64,000 nt of DNA from Acheta domesticus (taxonomy: Eukaryota > Arthropoda > Insecta > Orthoptera > Gryllidae). Under the pieces are notes generated by a model, which searched no databases, was not told where the DNA came from, and saw nothing but the letters and a program-made list of their open reading frames with translations. Position 1 is the first letter of the stretch. The number at the start of each line of letters is the position of its first letter. This document shows, one piece after another, positions 23,801 to 33,258 of this stretch. A program made the position numbers and the translations under genes. The stretch spans positions 101,887,746-101,951,745 of the forward strand of contig JAHLJT010008756.1 in assembly GCA_031308135.1 (NCBI GenBank), given 5' to 3'.

Positions 23801-26800
23801 ACAGTTTTACAAAACATTTCCTTCCCATTTTCGTAATTGTTCGCTCTACACTTTACCAATTCCACAGCGAAACGACAAATCACTGATTTGAAATTTGAAA
23901 TCAGCTGGCCACAGAGCTGTTGAATGGATCACGACCATGCCCAAATGAGACCCAAAGATCGCAGTGTTTATACACGAGAACTGTGAGAACTAGCGTCACA
24001 TAAGCTTCAGTTTTAATCTGGGAGTGAACTATATATCTTACATCGTGGCTTGGCTCAACTGGCTGGCGGAAGAATACATTTCGCAGAACGACGCGACCTT
24101 TGAAGATACTCAATTGATTTAGAATCTGTCAAAGATCGCGAAGTGGCCTACACCATACTTTGCGCAGAGTGAAACTGAAGTTCGACAACTTTTAAAAAAA
24201 ATCTGTGGACGCAACTAACCTAGCCTAACCTCCCCCCTCCTCCAGCTCCACCAGCAATTCTCTTTCCTCGGGCGGAACAGACGTTCTCCTCAAGGAATGC
24301 TACTCTGAAAGATGATTTGTGTTCTCTTATTTGCGAGGCGATGATTAATGGCATGAAGGGAGACGTCGGCGACGGCTCCACGGCCCTCCTAACCAGTGGC
24401 GGATCCGGGGAGGGGGGTGCATGGGTCAATGCCCCCATCCCAAAAAAAGGCCTAGAGTTTTCATTTGTTACCTTCATTTATTTGTCAAAATTTATTTAAA
24501 TATTTATATTAGAATTATGTAATTATTTTAAAAAATACTGTTTTATAGCATCACGTATACATTACAAAAATAATATACAATATAATAACAAATGTTTATT
24601 ATTTAACTAGAATCTATTATGACCCCCTCCAAAACGATCGGCTGGATCCGCCCCTACTCGTAACTGCCATCTGACTGAGCTCAAAGTGTACTATCTGAAT
24701 CAGTGAAATTGTCGCTGATTCAACCAGTGAGAGCCGAAGTCACTGATATCTTCAGTCGAAATGTACAGTTTCGCTGGCAATCAGCGAAAATGCGAATCTT
24801 TTCATAATGATCGCCAGCATTTCTCTTGTGGTCAGTGGTAAAAGTGCCGCACAACCATCACTCACTGGTCGTTCAGTCGTTCAGGTGCTGCTGTTGTGAT
24901 TCAAACAGTGAAGTTTCACTGATTCAAAAAGTGGACCCGATTTTCACTGATTTGTTCAGTTCAATTCACTGATTGTCAGTGGCAAGGTTATAACTGACAC
25001 CATCAGTGAATAGTCACTGTCTATCAGTAGTTTTTTACTGATTCAGACTGAGAGAGTAAATGACAATTCTCACCAACCGAAACGGTTTCGCAGATCAACA
25101 ATGATTTCATAGTCTTTAACTCCCGAGAGAAATGCAGGATCGGGCCACGCCAGACCGACCCACCTTTCCCAACGATTGTTGTGGAGAGGACGAGAGATGA
25201 CAGCAGTCGTACCACAAGAAGGGGAAGACTTCCTCTCTTGTCATATTTCGCGCCTGCGCAGACCAGCTTCTTGCTTTCGGGAGTGAGCTGTGGACAGACA
25301 CTTTAGGTCAGTGCTTGCCAACTCAATGCTCTGTGACGTCACAGAACTCTGCTCTCCTTCTCCGAACCGAGCCGCGGAGCAAAGGAAGTGCCCGACGCGG
25401 CGGCGAGCGCAAAGTGTTCGCATTATGGTACGGAAGTGGGGGGGGGGGATATTGGCTTGTAAAATGATAATTACGTCTTTTAGATGGTAATTATTTAGAA
25501 TGTTTATGATGCAATAACATTATGACAAATTACACAACATAACATAGATTATTACCTAACTCAAAGCACTACTCAACTGTTTATAATAAACAGTATTGTA
25601 AGTCCACTTCCATTCTTCTAATACCTTCATAACATTTTTAGAGAAAAATGTTTTAACATTTTAGGATAAAATTTAATACAATGTGATATAATATAACAAA
25701 CTTAGTTCATCCTGAAATAATAATTAATGTTAACAAATAGAAACCTGAATGGATCACGAGGGAGAATTTGGACTCCAGGCTTGAATATTTTATGAGCAAT
25801 TTTGTTTGAGATTGTCGTAAATCCTCGTGATTTTCACAAACTTTTCCATAATTTTCTATCTGCAAAATCCTCCACTCATATAATTGCAGGCTATCTATTA
25901 AGTCTAGAAATTATTTTTATCTCGCGGACCTTCTCTGGGTCGCAAAGCTGGGTAATGCTTATATAGATTTAATTTTTTAACATACTGAAGTTCATTCGAA
26001 CATTCAAAACACTTCGCCATTGTTTCGGTATCCGAAAAAAAAGAAACATTTCTTCCCAAATCGAAAGAAAATTAACGGGTGTAGATGTCTCACTCTCTTG
26101 TTGCCTGGAACATCCGCAATGACCCACTGCCAAAGCTTTCGTCATCGGCGACCATGGTCTGTCGATGCCTCTCTCTCCCCTTTGCTCGCACTGCTTCTCT
26201 GAGCGCTTTTCATGTAGAGGAAGACAGCTCTGACGAACATTTCTTCTCTAGTTGGCAAACGCTGCTCTAGGCATTATGGTATTTCTGAAGGTATCCCTTT
26301 TTTTTTTGAGCTGACAGCTCTAGCTGTCAGCTAGGCTCTAGGCTTCTAAGCCTAATGGTTCGATGTAACCGTGTTCACTACAAAAATGACACAACCCTTA
26401 ACGTCACTTCGTCATTCTAAATATATTTGCAGGTCTTCTCTAACTTACATATTGTAATATCAGTATAAACTGACAACATAAGGACCGGTGAAAGAGACGT
26501 TAGGATATAGATATTACAGATATAACTTGAAATTATTGGTTTAGATGTTTTACTCGTTATTACAGTAGACAATTTAAATAGGAAACGTTATGCATTGAAC
26601 AGAAAGACACTACAAATATCTCTAAAACTCTTACACTTTCCTATATCACGAGACTTCGCTAAGTTCATGCAGATATTTCCTCACTAATTAGCGACGGTAG
26701 CTGACGTGTGTTGACGTCACAAATAATGTAATACCGTACTGACTAAGTATTTGAAATCGCCACAAAAACGTAGGGAAGCTGTCCAACAGTACCACAGTAA

Positions 26801-29800
26801 AGGTTCTCCGATGCATAAGTACAGTGTAAGTGTAAGCTAGTAAGCATGCGCGGACTCTGACTTTACATTATAGAAATATCGGAGTCCGACATTCTACCTT
26901 ATTTATCGAATCCTGCAACCTGAACGATAAACGTCACGTTAATAGTTGTTTTAGATTGTAACTACAGTGTCTTGCTATCTCTAAGTTGGTCATGCATGTG
27001 GATGTACAAACAAATGCGACCTAAAATAGTGCAAGCCAATACGATGAGCCGTTGAGGGAATTTAGCAATACCAGTAGCTACATTCTACCGTTACAATTCA
27101 GAACATCTTTCAATAACGTAACGCCAAAGAAAAGTTGGGCAATACTCAATCAGCGCATGAATCGTTAATGTTCAAGTTGTTACGTGTTAGTCCTTTACGC
27201 TGTCTAGTTTCAGACAGGCTGTGCAGAAGCTCTATATTTTGTTTCACTTTGTGCAATTTAAATGATTGCTTGATGTTGTTATTCTCGACGGCAATTCTAC
27301 TCTTTCATGCGGGACAACATTTTACTTTAGAATATGAAATTGTTGATTAATAAAAAAAAGATTCACTGCTTATACAATATCGTCAACACCGATGATATTA
27401 ACATTCCAACACTTCTACACTTAACTACAACTAAGCTTGATTTCCCAGTTGTAAAGGAGAAAAAGAAAAAAAATAGTTACGAAATATTTCGACTTGTCGC
27501 TTTCAGTTACCGAACATGTTCAATAAAGGGAATGAAAATTAATAAAAGTTGAGATAACACGTAAATCGAAATATCAAAGATCGATTTGCCGAGGTAGCAT
27601 CATACTATTCTCAATAATACAATATACGAATGACACCAAGAAAACACTATCAAAACAAATACCATTCCTTAAAAATTTGATAATACAAACAAACGTGAAT
27701 AACTCATTTATATTCGCTTCCACAGGCACTCAAATGCCATTGGCACTCAAATGCCAAATTTTTACCATCATGACGTTAATACGACGTTGAGGAATTTGAA
27801 CACTTCGTTGACGCGCAATCTAATCCATTTTGCTTGTCACGCTTGTTTCAATCGCGCCATCTGCCAAGTAGATTTATTTCTTTGCGTCAAAAACAGCAAT
27901 ATGTTTTCAAGCGAATAAATAATCTGACGTGGGTAAGGGAGGTGGAGAGAAAACAGATTTATTGCCCACAAGCACAACACGGGACGGTCATAGCATTCGC
28001 CTAGAAATGAAGGGAAATGGCGTAAATCCCGACCAAGAAGGGACCCGAAATTACAAATAACATAGCACGAAATTATCATTTATCATCAGATCCGATCTAG
28101 CAACAGCATTTCTTGTGCAACGTTCACTCTCAATGTTCTGTGACTCGATGTAACTACTCCCTCCCAGTAATCCAACATACAGTAATCCCTCAACATTCGC
28201 GGGAGTTAGGTTCCCAAAAAACCTCGCGAATGTTAAATGTCTTTTAATGAAGAAAGGTGGGTTAGGTTCTTGGATATCGAAAAACTGTTTAAAAAAGAAA
28301 TAAAATATCTGACAATCAATTACAGTACAACTGATTAAGCGCTACTACAAATAGAATTCACAATTAACATTCCAAAATTAAGAAATAAAATAATGTTTGA
28401 AACTTATTTCGAAGTTGAAAATGATAGGATATAGGATTTGCTAATTTTTTTGTTTCATCACCTTTCTCTCTGTTCTAATATCCAAAAATGAAAGTGTTCC
28501 TTATTCTATTCTCTCTTAAATTTCGAAGTTATTTCCATGTTTGGATCACATTCGAAAGCCAGTTCCACCAGAGCTTGTTGATTTTAGAACGCCATCAACA
28601 GTTTTCACATTGTAGTTGCTCCAGGACGCAGTTTCGCTTCCGTTTCTTCATCATTACCGTCGTTGAGGTTTTCTTCACTGATGATTTTCCGAAGCTCCTC
28701 AACAATGAGCTCATTATAATGAGAGTTGCACAGATCCTGAATGGCTTTTTTATTCATTTGGCCAAAACCCTTACCTCCAATTTGGTGCAACTGAATTGAA
28801 TTATTTTACAATTATGTTGATCTATAAATGTGAGTTGACATTTCATTTGTGTAATTTTTGAAGAAGTGATTCGGCGCACCTCTGACTGCTAATGGGGAAC
28901 GTACCATTTTTGAAGTATCCTTCCAGAAACTTTTAAAATAATTCTAAAATAAGTGTTTCTGAGGGAGATAATCATCTCATATTCGTTTTGGAATGTTTTA
29001 AGGAACCTCCAAGAGGTGATCAATTGCCCACTCGATTTCTCTGACGAATCGATTGGCACCATTTTGTGGTGTGTCCTTTTATAACATATTCTGGAAGAAT
29101 TCGCGAAAAAGCGTTAGTGTTCACCACCTACAGTAGTGAAACGATGTGAATTACTACACTGCCTTTCTCGGATAACATGGATCGTTTCAATTTGACTCAC
29201 CTTATCAGACTGCTATTTACACCTAAATTTGTGAGGAAACATTATTAGAAAAAGTATATCTATTGATACTTTTTCGTGTGACTTTTCAAGCGTGAGGAGA
29301 GGCAAGCCACGTATTAACATGCGCATCACAAATACAATTAACCTGAAAATAGCCGCCTGATCCACCCAGCAAGTTAGTCTCAAATAGTATCGCTGTCCGT
29401 TGCTTCCCGACTCGCCCTCGTTCTTGTGAAAGTCTCTCGCGCTGAAGGCGTGCTTGTGCTTTGTGTCGCAGGAAGTTGCGGTGCCGATCGTGAGTAACGA
29501 CAAGTGCAAGGCGATGTTCCTGCGCGCCGGACGCCACGAGTTCATCCCGGACATCTTCCTGTGCGCCGGCCACGAGACGGGCGGCCAGGACTCCTGCCAG
29601 GTGCGTTCCGTTCTCGCGCTGCGACCACCCGCCCCGCCCCCTGCACAGCCCGGGGCGTTTCCCGGCCTCGCTGCGGAGGTACTGGTTCTCGACATGATAC
29701 AACGACTGTGTGATTGTGTCCGTGTGTGTCAATTGCTGTAGTCATCAGCCCCGTAAGTGTAATACATATCACATCCCGAAACAACAGTGATTCTGCCCGC

Positions 29801-32800
29801 TGAAACGCGAGGTCCACTTGCCTGCCGGCTAGCAGGGTTTTCTCCTTTAGGCATCTCCCCCCAGCGAAGTATCATTCATCCCAGCCGGGAAAAGTTCTAA
29901 GCTTCCCGATGAGTAGGGAAGTGTAGTGCATGCAAGTATAAATTATGTGTTGTGTGTGTACGTGAGAGAGTGTGTGTAAGAGGGAGAGGACGGAACAAGG
30001 TTGAGGAAAGAAAAATAGCACGCGGTAAATTTTTGTTTCGCCGGTTTGTGAAGTGCTAGACCGGCATTTGGGTGATACTGATTGTAGAAACGACGGAAAA
30101 CTACCGATCATAGCAATCGACCGCTAGAATTCTCTTCCAGTGTTTAAAAATTCGGTCTAGATATTTAGCCAGTATTGAAAATCCGCCACAGACAGTCTCG
30201 AACCCTAGGGCTCATCGGCGTGCGCACAGGAGGGAGGGCAAAGGGGTTGCGGCCTCCCTGAAAACTTCGTAAGAGGTCCCGTAGTCCTACGTACGGAGGC
30301 TAAAATGTTTTATTTTCGTAAATATGATCAATTCCTGATTTGCCTCTTGTTTTAGTTCTTTTGGGGAAGAGGCTCTCCAAATCATATAACAATCCTGTAA
30401 ATAGTTCAACATAAAATGTGTTTATAAATTGTATCATTTAAGTTACAATTTCTTATTTAATGGAAAAGGGGGTCCAGAGGAACCCATAAACGTAATTGGC
30501 CGCTCTCTCGTTTTAGGCTGCGCACGTCTATGCTAGGACCTCCCGGTCAACGATGCCGCAGAAACAATGGTAATGTTTTCATTGATCCATCACAGCCGAT
30601 AAAATGATTGGACAATTTGATCCACACTAATACGTTATTAGATGACTAGAATAGCGCCTAGATACGAATGCACGTATCGGAAAACAAGTCGGTGAGAGAA
30701 ACGCATCCTGCGGTTGGGAGAATTATGGCACAATGAATATTCACATTTAAATTAACGAACCAAAATTTGTGCTTCAATATTATAATCAGAGTATAATCTT
30801 CTCTGGCCACTTTCAGGATTCCCTTTCACTCACGACCCATGATACCCATGGGGGAGGGGCATGCTTATTGGCAACACAATGATGCTCAATGTATCGATGC
30901 TACACTCCCAACTAAATCGCGTGTTACAGGCAGTTTGAAACAGATTGCTACGGACATCAGTAATTACACGAATCGGCAATACGCGTGAAGTGTACTGTTG
31001 GAGCTGCATTGTAGAAGTCAAAAACTTACTTGTTTTCGAACAGAATCAAATTATTTGCTGCATCACGCTTAGTGTCTAATTTATTTCCACAATACTTAAG
31101 CTTCAATTTTGCGAACTGTCGGACCTAGGTGTAATCTATAAAGAGATAGCTTTTGGGTCCTGAGAAGGGAAATGCCAGGATTTGAAAAAATTAGGGAGAA
31201 GAAACATATTTTGAAAACTAAAACCGGAAGAGGTGGCTCAGGGCATCAACTGATGTCACTGCAGTGCATCTGACCGGGAGGTGCTAGGTTCGATTTCCGA
31301 CACTACCTTATCAGCTACGTCGAATTCAGTCGCTGTCTGAAGGAGAATTTTACCGACCGGCTGCTCTGATCGATATTTTTCCGTGGTTTCACCGATCAAT
31401 ATCAGGCGAATGCCGGAGCAGTACCCTAACAAACGGACCATAGACCGCATGCAATGTTTTCTTCCTCTTCCTTGTCCTATCCTCAACCCTTACACATACT
31501 TACACTACACATGCACTACACTAATACACATGCCGGGAGACATGTCGGGAGCTTAGAGCTTGTCCCGGCTGGGGCGGTGTCCCGCTTGTGGGAGATATCT
31601 GGTTGGGGAAAACCCTTATAGCCGACAATAGGTCGACGCCGAATCTCGCCATCCAGCGAGGGAAGATCACCGCCACATTCCGAAGAAAACATGCATTACA
31701 CTTACGGGACTAATGACCTTAGCAGTTGACTCGCCCGGAACCACTATCAATCAATCGATCACGAAATGTCGGCGTCCTTCCACCTTAATCAAATCACTTT
31801 GAAGGCGGTGGGAATTTGTGGGTTTCTTTAAAAAAACTTAAGTCTGTGACTTGTTCCCATCAAACTTTCTACTCTATGACTCACTAGCCGTTCAGTGGTT
31901 TGCTATGAGCGGACTCAGAAACATTTTCACACATTCTCATGAGTTTTGTTAATAGTATGGTATAAATTTTCGGGGAGATGACACAATGACCATAATTCCG
32001 AAGCCACAAATCTCAACTTAAGCGTCATCGTGTTTTCCCAGTAAAGAGTTCGTGTTGTGATGTACCTAACGACAAGATGAGCAATAAGATTGAACGTGGT
32101 GGAGAGAGAGACAAGGGAAACGGGAGAACTCCAAAGAATCTTGCCGCCAACCAGATTTGTCCATGCAGGAAGTATCCGCTTCCCCAGGAAGTAAAATGAT
32201 TTTGTAAGTAATTCAAGTAATTTCTTAAGTTCCTGTTTTTTCTGGAGGCGACCAATTAGGCCTAAAGGAATAAATACAAGCCCTCTAAACACCTTCCGTA
32301 ACCATCTCGCATGAAAAGCGTAAATACATAAATCACAGCAACCCTCCCACGGTCGGACGGTTAATGAGCTTCTCCTTGTTCTACACGTCTCCAGATGCCG
32401 AGAGTAGCGCAACGTGAAAGCCATTTCATATCCTCTCACCAGACGCACACACGAGTTGGAAGAAATTATAATAATTTACGGTATGATGGAGATTTTCGAG
32501 CATATTAATGCTGGTATGGGGTAGATTGATGGCATTCAACTCACAGTTCAGATTCTCCTGACAACTGGATATAAAATGAAGGAGACGGGGAGGATGAATT
32601 CACAAACTGCCAGGGGCTCCCGTTGGATTGGAGTCCCAAATAATGGTTATAATATTTTATACTAACTCTTAAATATCTTTTAAAAAGTAATATTTTTCGA
32701 ATTGAAAAGGTTATAGTTTATTTTCTCATTAATTTTTATACTTATCAATTTTTCGATATCAATAGGGTGTCCTTTGGCCACGCTTAGCGCCCTTTAAGAA

Positions 32801-33258
32801 ATGACTCCGCCCTGGAGAGACCAAAGATATGCGCTATTCTCTGCATATAAAACAAGTCCCAACCCTTCATTTCCGCGGAGATTTCCCCCGGCAGACAGTC
32901 ACTGAGAAGGACTGTCGCCACATCAGGGACGTAACTAGGTTCGTTTACATCACGAACAAAAATTCTGGAGAGAAAATGCCTGATTATAAAAGTAAAGAGA
33001 TTAAATTTGGCAACCCCTGACTCTCCGGCACCCGTTAATGCCCTGTCTTCCGCCCTTAATTACGCCCCTGCCTCATGCTACATTCTGCTTCTGCAGGGCG
33101 ACTCGGGCGGGCCGCTGCAGGTCCGCGGCCGCGACGGGCGCTACTTCCTGGCCGGCATCATCAGCTGGGGCATCGGCTGCGCGGAAGCCAACCTGCCCGG
33201 CGTGTGCACGCGCATCTCCAAGTTCGTGCCCTGGATCCTGGAGAACGTGCAGACGTGA
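11565..33258 (+). CDS. Sb: Stubble-type serine protease (partial gene, six exons)
   Basis: C-terminal part of a type II membrane-linked trypsin-like protease. Exons: 11565-11847, about 13962-14635, 15800-15992, 20434-20731, 29472-29600 and 33097-33258. Domain order is disulfide knot (CMFVWEC, GSCC), Pro/Thr stem, activation site PETR|IVGG, then the S1 domain. His57 is in TAGHC (15979-15981), Asp102 in EFDLALL (20570-20572) and Ser195 in GDSGGP (33103-33105). Asp189 in GGQDSC (29589-29591) with Gly216/Gly226 predicts cleavage after Arg or Lys. Motifs such as [18 protein letters not shown] and [11 protein letters not shown] are those of insect Stubble, which remodels apical matrix and acts with Rho signalling in epithelial morphogenesis. 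The CGV before the activation site should hold the cleaved chain by disulfide. Cytoplasmic and transmembrane exons were not found. Filzig-like paralogues are the main alternative; Stubble fits better. Confidence 0.93.
11848..13961. other. Sb intron, unique AT-rich sequence
   Basis: No gene or clear transposon is visible. A near-perfect palindrome (CATGGTGGAAAGATCTTCCC and the matching CACCATG) lies at 12648-12673. Unrecognised short ORFs at 13594-13929 are on both strands. If the exon b boundary is wrong, a small missing exon could be here. Confidence 0.4.
13962..14635 (+). CDS. Sb: Sb exon b: Pro/Thr-rich stem (5' boundary uncertain)
   Basis: The frame that is open through this block reads poly-Pro with Arg/Pro repeats, then long Thr runs ([11 protein letters not shown] type), then Pro/Ala/Gly, ending LSALQSQDT. 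The donor is GTGAGT at 14636 in phase 1, which joins the next exon to give ...PCGV, as expected before the catalytic domain. Such Thr/Pro stems space the protease from the membrane and are probably O-glycosylated. The 5' end is uncertain: the acceptor TATTTCTAG at 13961 is the one that matches the previous exon's phase, but the first 40 bp after it are AT-rich, unlike the rest. Other frames and the opposite strand are also open because the block is GC-rich and repetitive; those are artefacts. Confidence 0.7.
15155..15365. repeat. dispersed repeat containing a fold-back, copy 1
   Basis: Shares with 19640-19900 the ordered blocks GTGTGGTGA(G/A)AAAT, then TTTGCCCCTGATTGTTAG. It contains an imperfect inverted repeat: CTGATTGTTAGACAG...GGTGTTTAGC (about 15220-15260) against GCCAAACACC...CCTGTCAATCAG (about 15308-15346). 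This suggests a short MITE of about 130 bp inside a larger repeat. No coding capacity. Confidence 0.55.
15491..15755. mobile_element. degraded hAT MITE beside Sb exon c
   Basis: The left end (CACTAGCATCCGGGG) and AT-rich interior (AGGCCTAGAGTTTTTGTTTC, TTATGTAATTATT) match the element at 24394-24656 at length. The right inverted repeat is not recognisable; similarity stops about 45 bp before the exon c acceptor. A G9 run is at 15502. Confidence 0.6.
15800..15992 (+). CDS. Sb: Sb exon c: activation site and catalytic His
   Basis: Begins after GCGTTGCAG, completes a Pro codon, then reads [17 protein letters not shown] and continues through [19 protein letters not shown] to ATAGHCVD. It contains the zymogen cleavage site after Arg, the new Ile N-terminus, the Cys42-Cys58 pair and His57. 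The donor is GTGAGT in phase 2, joining exon d to give CVDDLLTSQ. The acceptor has almost no pyrimidine tract; the 40 bases before it are G/T-rich. Confidence 0.92.
16995..17085 (-). repeat. tRNA-like SINE head
   Basis: On the minus strand it reads GGTGTGGCGTAGTGGTATAT, which contains an A-box-like TGGCGTAGTGG. About 45 bp later comes GGGTCTCGGTAC, a degraded B box. The size and spacing fit a tRNA-derived SINE head different from the long SINE family. No body could be delimited and it is not a foldable tRNA gene. Confidence 0.45.
17460..18215 (+). repeat. AT-rich dispersed repeat, copy 2
   Basis: One tandem-type unit (AAAGAAAAAATTTGGAGCGG, AAAACTACTCGTTTTTCC, ATCTTCAATTTTGCAGTTTT) is followed by the conserved 3' module (AGACGTTTTGCCGTCAATCG, GTTACCAGACC, AAGGCGAGAAAGTAAAA). 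It lies in the Sb intron. No protein-coding capacity was recognised. Confidence 0.75.
18380..19640. other. unassigned, possible decayed transposon
   Basis: Several short open frames alternate on the minus strand as if one longer frame had been broken by frameshifts and stops, and the region is bordered by a dispersed repeat at 19640-19900. That suggests a decayed transposon, but I cannot name a domain. Confidence 0.3.
19640..19900. repeat. dispersed repeat containing a fold-back, copy 2
   Basis: Homologous to 15155-15365. An inverted repeat CCCCTGATTGTTAGG...CCTCATGCA (about 19733-19762) pairs with TGCATGAGG...CCTAACAATCAGGG (about 19857-19885). This delimits a MITE-like hairpin of roughly 155 bp. 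Confidence 0.6.
20434..20731 (+). CDS. Sb: Sb exon d: catalytic Asp
   Basis: Acceptor CCCTGCGCAG, entry in phase 2. Encodes [16 protein letters not shown], the VVHP block, the catalytic Asp in YEFDLALL, the APVCLP cysteine that pairs with the propeptide, and [20 protein letters not shown]. Leaves in phase 0 after CAG. The donor GTCAAT is weak by consensus. A TTC microsatellite and a piggyBac-like element begin 20 to 40 bp downstream. Confidence 0.92.
20771..21525. mobile_element. piggyBac-type non-autonomous element, 755 bp
   Basis: Bounded by TTAA on both sides (20771-20774 and 21522-21525), with terminal inverted repeats CCCTTCGATTACCGAGG and CGGTAGCAGAAGGG. The TTAA target and CCC start are hallmarks of the piggyBac superfamily. 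The interior is AT-rich and non-coding. Palindromic boxes of GGGGTAA...TTACCCC type sit near both ends (20815-20835, 21485-21505), with a related box at 21315. It is in the Sb intron, 40 bp after exon d. Confidence 0.75.
21526..23160. other. Sb intron, nothing recognised
   Basis: Moderately AT-rich, without recognised repeats, exons or RNA genes. Short ORFs at 21662-22008 and 22738-22953 show no family features. Confidence 0.45.
23161..23323. mobile_element. 163-bp fold-back element
   Basis: Arms of about 40 bp are nearly perfect inverse copies: TGCGATTTTCGTAACTTTGC plus CCCTGACAGGAATCAGCTGT on the left against the same sequence inverted at 23284-23323. A second inner stem GGGAGCTT...AAGCTCCC (23215-23265) surrounds TGACGTCA. 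The whole segment can form one long hairpin. No clear target duplication was found. MITE is the likeliest reading. Confidence 0.7.
23580..24047. mobile_element. 468-bp non-autonomous DNA transposon, CACGGTGTAAG ends
   Basis: Starts CACGGTGTAAGATATATAG and ends CTATATATCTTACATCGTG, an inverted repeat of about 19 bp with one mismatch. It is flanked by the 7-bp direct repeat GCTTGGC (23573-23579 and 24048-24054). A subterminal direct copy ACGGTGTAAGACAT lies at 23751. No ORF of note. Termini beginning CAC(G/A)RTG resemble Transib ends, but Transib makes 5-bp duplications, so the superfamily is open. Confidence 0.65.
24394..24656. mobile_element. hAT-type MITE, 263 bp
   Basis: Ends CAGTGGCGGATCC and GGATCCGCCCCTA are inverted. 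Flanks CTCCTAAC (24386-24393) and CTCGTAAC (24657-24664) match at 7 of 8 positions, fitting an aged 8-bp hAT duplication. The interior matches 4870-5114 and 15491-15755. Confidence 0.8.
24690..25058. mobile_element. CACTGATT-rich MITE, copy 2
   Basis: Left end CTGAATCAGTGAAA (24695) and right end TTTTACTGATTCAGACTGAG are inverted. The body is collinear with 11069-11450, with blocks GTGAGAGCCGAAGTCACTGA and GTTATAACTGACACCAT. Here it is not inside a SINE. Confidence 0.75.
25059..28179. other. Sb intron, no gene recognised
   Basis: A CpG-rich block lies at about 25230-25450, with a palindromic TCTGTGACGTCACAGA. A perfect 10-bp hairpin (AGCTGACAGC, TCTA loop, GCTGTCAGCT) is at 26309-26332. Otherwise AT-rich sequence with short, unrecognised ORFs. 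Confidence 0.45.
28180..28900 (-). mobile_element. 3' fragment of a Tigger/pogo-like transposon
   Basis: The terminus CAGTAATCCCTC...TCGCGG at 28180 is preceded by TA, as expected for Tc1/mariner-pogo elements. Further in on the minus strand, the frame 28790-28605 reads [19 protein letters not shown] and [13 protein letters not shown], like the acidic, repeat-type C-terminus of Tigger transposases. The rest is frameshifted and the opposite end was not found. Dead fragment. Confidence 0.5.
29472..29600 (+). CDS. Sb: Sb exon e: S1 pocket Asp189
   Basis: A 129-bp phase 0-0 exon, 43 codons, from [13 protein letters not shown] through [10 protein letters not shown] to GGQDSCQ. It ends directly before the GDSGGP exon. 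The Asp of QDSC is the trypsin-type specificity residue. Acceptor GTGTCGCAG, donor GTGCGT. The surrounding minus-strand ORFs are shadows. Confidence 0.92.
29735..30556 (-). mobile_element. tRNA-derived SINE, copy 3, split by a hAT MITE
   Basis: The body (CATCAGCCCCGTAAGTGTAA, AAGTGCTAGACCGGCATTTG, AAAACTACCGATCATAGCA) runs to 30212 at CTCGAACCCTAGGG. It resumes at 30533 with CTAGGACCTCCCGGTCA, part of the tRNA-like head. A 320-bp MITE separates the two parts. The rest of the head is lost. In the last long Sb intron. Confidence 0.75.
30213..30532. mobile_element. hAT-type MITE nested in a SINE
   Basis: Ends CATCGGCGTGCGCA and TGCGCACGTCTATG form an inverted repeat. Flanks CTAGGGCT and CTAGGACC agree at 6 of 8 bases. 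Because the host SINE sequence is known from other copies, the insertion point is unambiguous. Interior non-coding. Confidence 0.65.
31222..31765 (+). mobile_element. tRNA-derived SINE, copy 4, full-length reference
   Basis: Begins about 31222 with a tRNA-like head: A-box-like TGGCTCAGGG (31234-31243) and B-box-like GGTTCGATTTCC (31287-31298). A body of about 430 bp follows, then an ATCAATCAATCGATC tail (31747-31762). The 76-codon minus-strand ORF over it (31256-31486) recurs in other copies and is a SINE shadow. At about 540 bp it is long for a SINE. Confidence 0.8.
31927..32448 (-). other. unrecognised 173-codon open frame in an Sb intron
   Basis: An uninterrupted frame on the minus strand. 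It begins [11 protein letters not shown], has mixed composition and is not low-complexity. I recognise no domain, signal peptide or repeat, and see no splice context. It could be a chance ORF, a transposon remnant or a nested gene. No function is assigned. Confidence 0.15.
33097..33258 (+). CDS. Sb: Sb exon f: catalytic Ser and stop
   Basis: Starts after CTTCTGCAG with [15 protein letters not shown], continues [20 protein letters not shown] and ends WILENVQT before TGA. Holds Ser195, the oxyanion glycine, Trp215-Gly216 and Gly226. The protein ends just after the S1 domain, as in insect Stubble. Confidence 0.93.
   Translation, partial: GDSGGPLQVRGRDGRYFLAGIISWGIGCAEANLPGVCTRISKFVPWILENVQT

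Noticed and set aside
31228..31300. Functional tRNA gene
   Set aside because: A and B boxes are recognisable but the segment lacks a consistent cloverleaf and is followed by the SINE body; the same holds for 48212 and 16995.
31256..31486. 76-codon minus-strand ORF as a gene (also 10835-11098 plus)
   Set aside because: The same reading appears in several SINE copies; it is part of the repeat body.
32620..32815. Possible hAT MITE with CAGGGGC...GCCCTG ends
   Set aside because: The ends pair poorly and no 8-bp target duplication is present.
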